Assembly (NCBI RefSeq): GCF_036556685.1
Contig: NZ_CP140614.1
Coordinates: 806,001 to 870,000 of the forward strand
Length of the DNA: 64,000 nt
Direction: 5' to 3'
Origin: Sulfurospirillum sp. 1612
GTDB taxonomy: Bacteria > Campylobacterota > Campylobacteria > Campylobacterales > Sulfurospirillaceae
Below are positions 60,942-64,000 of this stretch, one piece after another (position 1 is the first letter of the stretch; every line of letters starts with the position of its first letter). Both the position numbers and the translations under genes were made by a program. Under the pieces are notes generated by a model, which did no database searches, was not told where the DNA came from, and saw nothing but the letters and a program-made list of their open reading frames with translations.

Positions 60942-62375
60942 ATGAAGATTAGATTTTTATTGTTAACTTCAGTACTTCTTGCGACATTGGCATTTGCAAA
61001 TTGTGAAAATAAACTATTTTCTTTCAGCATTAAAGACAATACCACGCAGCATGTTAAAATCATGGATGTTTTAGAAAACATTACCGACACCTGTCATATG
61101 ACGATGTTGTTTGAAGATGGTTTTGTTAAAAAGGAATTGGACAAGAATCTCAATTACATTAATGTCAAAGATTTTTCTCTCAAAGAGTTGCTCAATTTAT
61201 TATTGCGTGATCGCAATCTGTTTTATACATTGGATGAAAATCAAAAAATATTAAAAATCTCCTATCTTAAAACCAAATCTTATTTCCTAGATTATGTGAG
61301 CTTTACCAAACGAACCAGCAGCACCAACAAAACTATCAAAACGGGCTCTTCTACGGGTAAGGGAGCAGAAGATTCTACGACGATGGATTTTACTTCGGAT
61401 TTTCAATTTTGGAGCAAAATCGAATCTGAGGTCAATAATATCCTTAACCGGGGTCAAAATGAGAGTAAACGCGTATCAAAAGCGTTGATCAATCAAGATG
61501 CTGGGATGATTACAGTCACGGGTACAAAAAAACAATTGGATATGGTGGAACACTATATCAAAGACATCATGAGACGACTTCACAAAGAGATACTCATCGA
61601 AGCAAAACTCATCGAAGTAAAATATACAGATAGTAAGACCAATGGAATTGACTGGAGTAAATTTAAACTCTCCCTTAGCGGCTCAAGTGATGCATTGGCC
61701 TCGCGGACAAGCGGTAGTTCGATCAATGGCTTTGTAAAACCAAATTACCTCATAGGCTATAATTTTTCGATGGAAGGTTTGCTTGATTTTCTAAAAACGC
61801 AAGGGGATGTTAAAATTGTCTCTAATCCAAAAGTTATGACACTCAACAACCAATCGGCTGTCATTAATGTGGGAACCGAAGTCAATTATCGCTATGATAG
61901 CGGTAGCACCACGACCACTTCAAGTGGTGGGTCTGTGACGACACCAAATTACACAGCAGATTCTACCTTTGTTGGTGTGACACTGGATATCACGCCGCAA
62001 GTTACCAATGACAACTTTATCATGCTCAAAATCAATCCAACAGTGAGCGAGATAGAAAAAGAACACATCGATAGTGATGGCGTTCCATTTTTGGCGCCGG
62101 ATATCAAAATCAAACAACTCTCCTCTATTGTGAAGGTAAAAGATGGAAATAAAGTGTTAATCGGCGGATTGATTAATAAAGATGAAACTTCAAGTAAAAC
62201 GAGTGTGCCGTTGTTATCTTCCATCCCATTGTTGGGCAAAGCGTTTCAAAGCGACGGGAAAGTCATCACTAATAGTGAGTTGATTATCGTTTTGATTCCG
62301 CATATTATTGATATTAATAAAAAACCAGATTTAAACGATTTTGATATCAAAATCGATAGAAAATATAAAAAATGA
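60942..62375 (+). CDS. mshL: MSHA-type outer-membrane secretin
   Basis: 477 residues. Signal peptide; STN-like N-domain (about 50-105); an N1-type domain; then the secretin core with the signature GNKVLIGGLINKDE and VPLLSSIPLLGKAF. A Ser/Thr/Gly-rich loop (around TTTSSGGSVTT) lies inside the core, as in GspD/PilQ gates. It forms the pilus exit pore. Confidence 0.92.
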   Translation: MKIRFLLLTSVLLATLAFANCENKLFSFSIKDNTTQHVKIMDVLENITDTCHMTMLFEDGFVKKELDKNLNYINVKDFSLKELLNLLLRDRNLFYTLDENQKILKISYLKTKSYFLDYVSFTKRTSSTNKTIKTGSSTGKGAEDSTTMDFTSDFQFWSKIESEVNNILNRGQNESKRVSKALINQDAGMITVTGTKKQLDMVEHYIKDIMRRLHKEILIEAKLIEVKYTDSKTNGIDWSKFKLSLSGSSDALASRTSGSSINGFVKPNYLIGYNFSMEGLLDFLKTQGDVKIVSNPKVMTLNNQSAVINVGTEVNYRYDSGSTTTTSSGGSVTTPNYTADSTFVGVTLDITPQVTNDNFIMLKINPTVSEIEKEHIDSDGVPFLAPDIKIKQLSSIVKVKDGNKVLIGGLINKDETSSKTSVPLLSSIPLLGKAFQSDGKVITNSELIIVLIPHIIDINKKPDLNDFDIKIDRKYKK

Positions 62376-63172
62376 GAGATTTTTCAGCTGCAAAAGCACT
62401 CTTTAGAGATGTGATTGATGCCAGGAATTATTTTGATAGTGTGAGTGCGGAGATTGCACGTCACAAGGTTGAAAACTCTATCGAAACAAAAGAAGCACCG
62501 CTGATATTTTTGATTGGAGACCCGGGTGTGGGAAAGAGCTATATCCTCAAGCTCATCAACCTGGAACAGTCCAAAAATTCCCTGACGGTTTTTATCGATC
62601 ATCCCTTTTTTGACAAAAGAGATTTGCTGAAGATTTTGTATGAAGCCAAGGGTATTGCTTTTGATAAAGATACTAATTTTAACGAGCTCAAGGAAGTTTT
62701 GCTTGAAAATTACCGAGACAGCAATCACACTATTTTCATCGATGAGGCGCAACTCTTAAATGAAGAACAGTTTGAACTGATACGCATACTTAGCGATACA
62801 AAGGTATTCCAGTTTGTTCTCTCAATGCACAAAGAAGAGGGTATGGCAATCTTGGAGAAAAAACATTTTAAATCGCGTACCAAGGTGGTAGTGGAATACG
62901 GAGTCTTGCATCATGATGAGGTGTTTCGCTATATTAAAAGCAGTTTACAATCAGTAGGACAAGAGGATATTATGGAGATGTTCACAGAAAAAATCGCCAA
63001 AAAAATTACCCATTATTGCAACGGTAATTTTAGAACCATCAAAAAATTTCTCTTTACACTTTTGTCTTTGTTGGAATATGCCAAGCAAAATGGCCTGAGA
63101 AAATATGACAAGATTAATCCTTGCTTATTGCAAATGAGTGCTTTGGAAATTGGAGTCATTCATGACAAATAG
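62372..63172 (+). CDS. mshM: MshM-type AAA ATPase
   Basis: 266 residues, ExeA/GspA-like AAA domain. Walker A GDPGVGKS (49-56), Walker B HTIFIDEAQLL and sensor ILSDTKVFQFVLSMHKEE. No membrane segment or peptidoglycan-binding domain is present, unlike ExeA. Usually needed for MSHA assembly. Overlaps both the secretin gene and mshN. Confidence 0.88.
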   Translation: MRDFSAAKALFRDVIDARNYFDSVSAEIARHKVENSIETKEAPLIFLIGDPGVGKSYILKLINLEQSKNSLTVFIDHPFFDKRDLLKILYEAKGIAFDKDTNFNELKEVLLENYRDSNHTIFIDEAQLLNEEQFELIRILSDTKVFQFVLSMHKEEGMAILEKKHFKSRTKVVVEYGVLHHDEVFRYIKSSLQSVGQEDIMEMFTEKIAKKITHYCNGNFRTIKKFLFTLLSLLEYAKQNGLRKYDKINPCLLQMSALEIGVIHDK

Positions 63173-63878
63173 AGCGTTTGAAGAGTTAGAGAGACGCTGC
63201 CAAGCGCTAAGACGAAAACGATTTTTAAAGTGGGCATTGTTGATAGTATTTCTTTTGGTGGCGGTAGGGACAATCGTTTTGATGTGGTACATGCCAGATA
63301 AAAAAGTTGTTTCTTCCAAGGTTTCACAACCACTACAAGAGACGCGTTTGCATCATGATATAAATCAGAGCAAAAATATCGCAACCCAAGATCAAGCGAT
63401 TGTATTAAATTCTCCAGATATTGTTCCAAAATTGAGTGATACGAAGCCAGAGAAAAAGAGAGCAACGGTGACAAAACCCGCTAAAATAGCTCCGGCAAAA
63501 GTGAAAAAAATTGAGCCGGTGCGCGAACCTAAAAAGGTAACACCCAAAGAAGAAAAACCAACAATCAAAATCTTTGTGAAGAGTGTCGGCAATGAAACGT
63601 CATTGCTAGAATCAAATCGCAAGGGAGAAGATTTTGATTCTTCATTGAAATTATCGCAATTTTATCTAAAAGCACATAAATATGAAAAAGCGATACAATA
63701 TTCCAAAAGAGCCAATCATTTTAATCCCTCATCTGCAAAACCATGGTTGATCTACGCTAAAGCAAAAATCAAACAAAACAAACGCAGTGAAGCAATCAAA
63801 GCATTGGAGACGTATCTTTCATATTTTAGTTCAGATGATGCGAGTAATTTACTGATTTCTATCAAAGGCAAACAATGA
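63162..63878 (+). CDS. mshN: MshN-like TPR membrane protein
   Basis: 238 residues from the ATG at 63162, which has GGAG 6 bases upstream; an earlier start at 63138 lies within mshM. A membrane segment (about 27-49), a Lys/Pro-rich periplasmic stretch (EPVREPKKVTPKEEKP) and C-terminal TPR repeats (YEKAIQYSKRANHFNPSSAK). Confidence 0.8.
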   Translation: MTNRAFEELERRCQALRRKRFLKWALLIVFLLVAVGTIVLMWYMPDKKVVSSKVSQPLQETRLHHDINQSKNIATQDQAIVLNSPDIVPKLSDTKPEKKRATVTKPAKIAPAKVKKIEPVREPKKVTPKEEKPTIKIFVKSVGNETSLLESNRKGEDFDSSLKLSQFYLKAHKYEKAIQYSKRANHFNPSSAKPWLIYAKAKIKQNKRSEAIKALETYLSYFSSDDASNLLISIKGKQ

Positions 63879-63925
63879 TACAGCGATATAGAGACGCAAA
63901 TGCGAGAATTAGGAACGTGATATGA
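63875..63925 (+). CDS. 16-residue mini-ORF between mshN and mshE
   Basis: ATG at 63875 overlaps the mshN stop (ATGA), and its TGA overlaps the mshE ATG in the same way. AAAGG lies 6 bases before it. Encodes a basic 16-residue peptide. It could relay ribosomes from mshN to mshE. Translation is not proven. Confidence 0.4.
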   Translation: MIQRYRDANARIRNVI

Positions 63926-64000
63926 TTCAAAAAAAGATACGAATCGGAGATATCTTAGAGGAAAAAGGGCTCATCACACATGAGCAACTCGAAATGGCTT
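63922..64000 (+). CDS. mshE: MshE pilus extension ATPase (5' end only)
   Basis: 26 codons visible before the window ends. KIRIGDILEEKGLITHEQLE is the start of a GspE/PilB/MshE N-terminal domain and fits the first half of the MshEN c-di-GMP motif, R(L/I)GxxL with the later QL. AGGA lies 7 bases before the ATG. The ATPase core is outside the window. Confidence 0.8.
   Translation, partial: MIQKKIRIGDILEEKGLITHEQLEMA

Noticed and set aside
1-64000. CRISPR arrays, IS elements, prophage or toxin-antitoxin genes
   Set aside because: I found no regularly spaced repeats, transposase or integrase signatures, or recognisable toxin-antitoxin pairs in this window.

Overview
The window reads as chromosomal DNA of a free-living, respiring Campylobacterota (epsilonproteobacterial) organism, probably a Sulfurimonas/Sulfuricurvum/Sulfurospirillum-type relative. 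The signs are AT-rich DNA, many TTG starts, tight overlapping operons, the gatC-cvpA-fur order and neighbouring genes that I recall from Campylobacter jejuni, guaA-hemD-purD-pnp in one block, and an isolated atpE. I cannot name the species. There is no prophage, insertion sequence or CRISPR array that I can see.

Layout. (1) 1-3366, minus strand: gatC, pilT, a diguanylate cyclase, cvpA and the start of fur. (2) 3485-6632, plus: a YfgM-like/BamB-like pair, a small unknown protein, coaX and short-form hisG. (3) 6647-11865, minus: a two-component operon made of an acidic protein with an HPt-like but His-less end, a Sel1-repeat protein, a NIT-domain hybrid kinase and a CheY-like regulator. (4) 11969-14214, minus: uvrC and a DUF721 protein; facing them is a 43-residue LptM-like lipoprotein gene fused by ATGA overlap to nadB, then nhaD, a 16-codon mini-ORF, guaA and hemD. 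(5) 19374-26082: a 6S-like RNA with its terminator, then purD, an RDD protein, lptD, a J-domain protein and pnp. (6) 26083-26855: a mostly unexplained spacer, a structured leader, atpE and tRNA-Leu(GAG).

(7) 27011-32962: a nitroreductase, then HMG-CoA lyase, a family III CoA-transferase and a DctPQM TRAP transporter. These look like one compact pathway: import of a branched dicarboxylate, CoA activation, and C-C cleavage. (8) 32933-38387, minus: glycosyltransferase, DEDDh exonuclease, a cNMP/CBS/DUF294 signalling protein, and the two-part VC_2705/DUF4212 sodium:solute (acetate-type) symporter. (9) 38530-49756: SGNH esterase, EamA exporter, EmrA-EmrB-TolC efflux operon, a decayed histidine-kinase gene, a fosmidomycin-resistance-type MFS transporter, mogA, uppP and valS.

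(10) 49885-64000, plus: a diguanylate cyclase with a periplasmic CxxCH haem site heads an uninterrupted MSHA-type pilus operon: a 1400-residue beta-helix/lectin/MshQ-like adhesin, four prepilin-like proteins, a fused PilM-PilN-like protein, and MshJ, MshK, MshL, MshM, MshN and the start of the MshE ATPase. The visible start of MshE carries the half-motif of a c-di-GMP-binding MshEN domain. The arrangement therefore suggests a haem/redox signal -> c-di-GMP -> pilus and adhesin circuit encoded in a single transcript; that is my leading candidate for a noteworthy system. The operon continues past the window edge.
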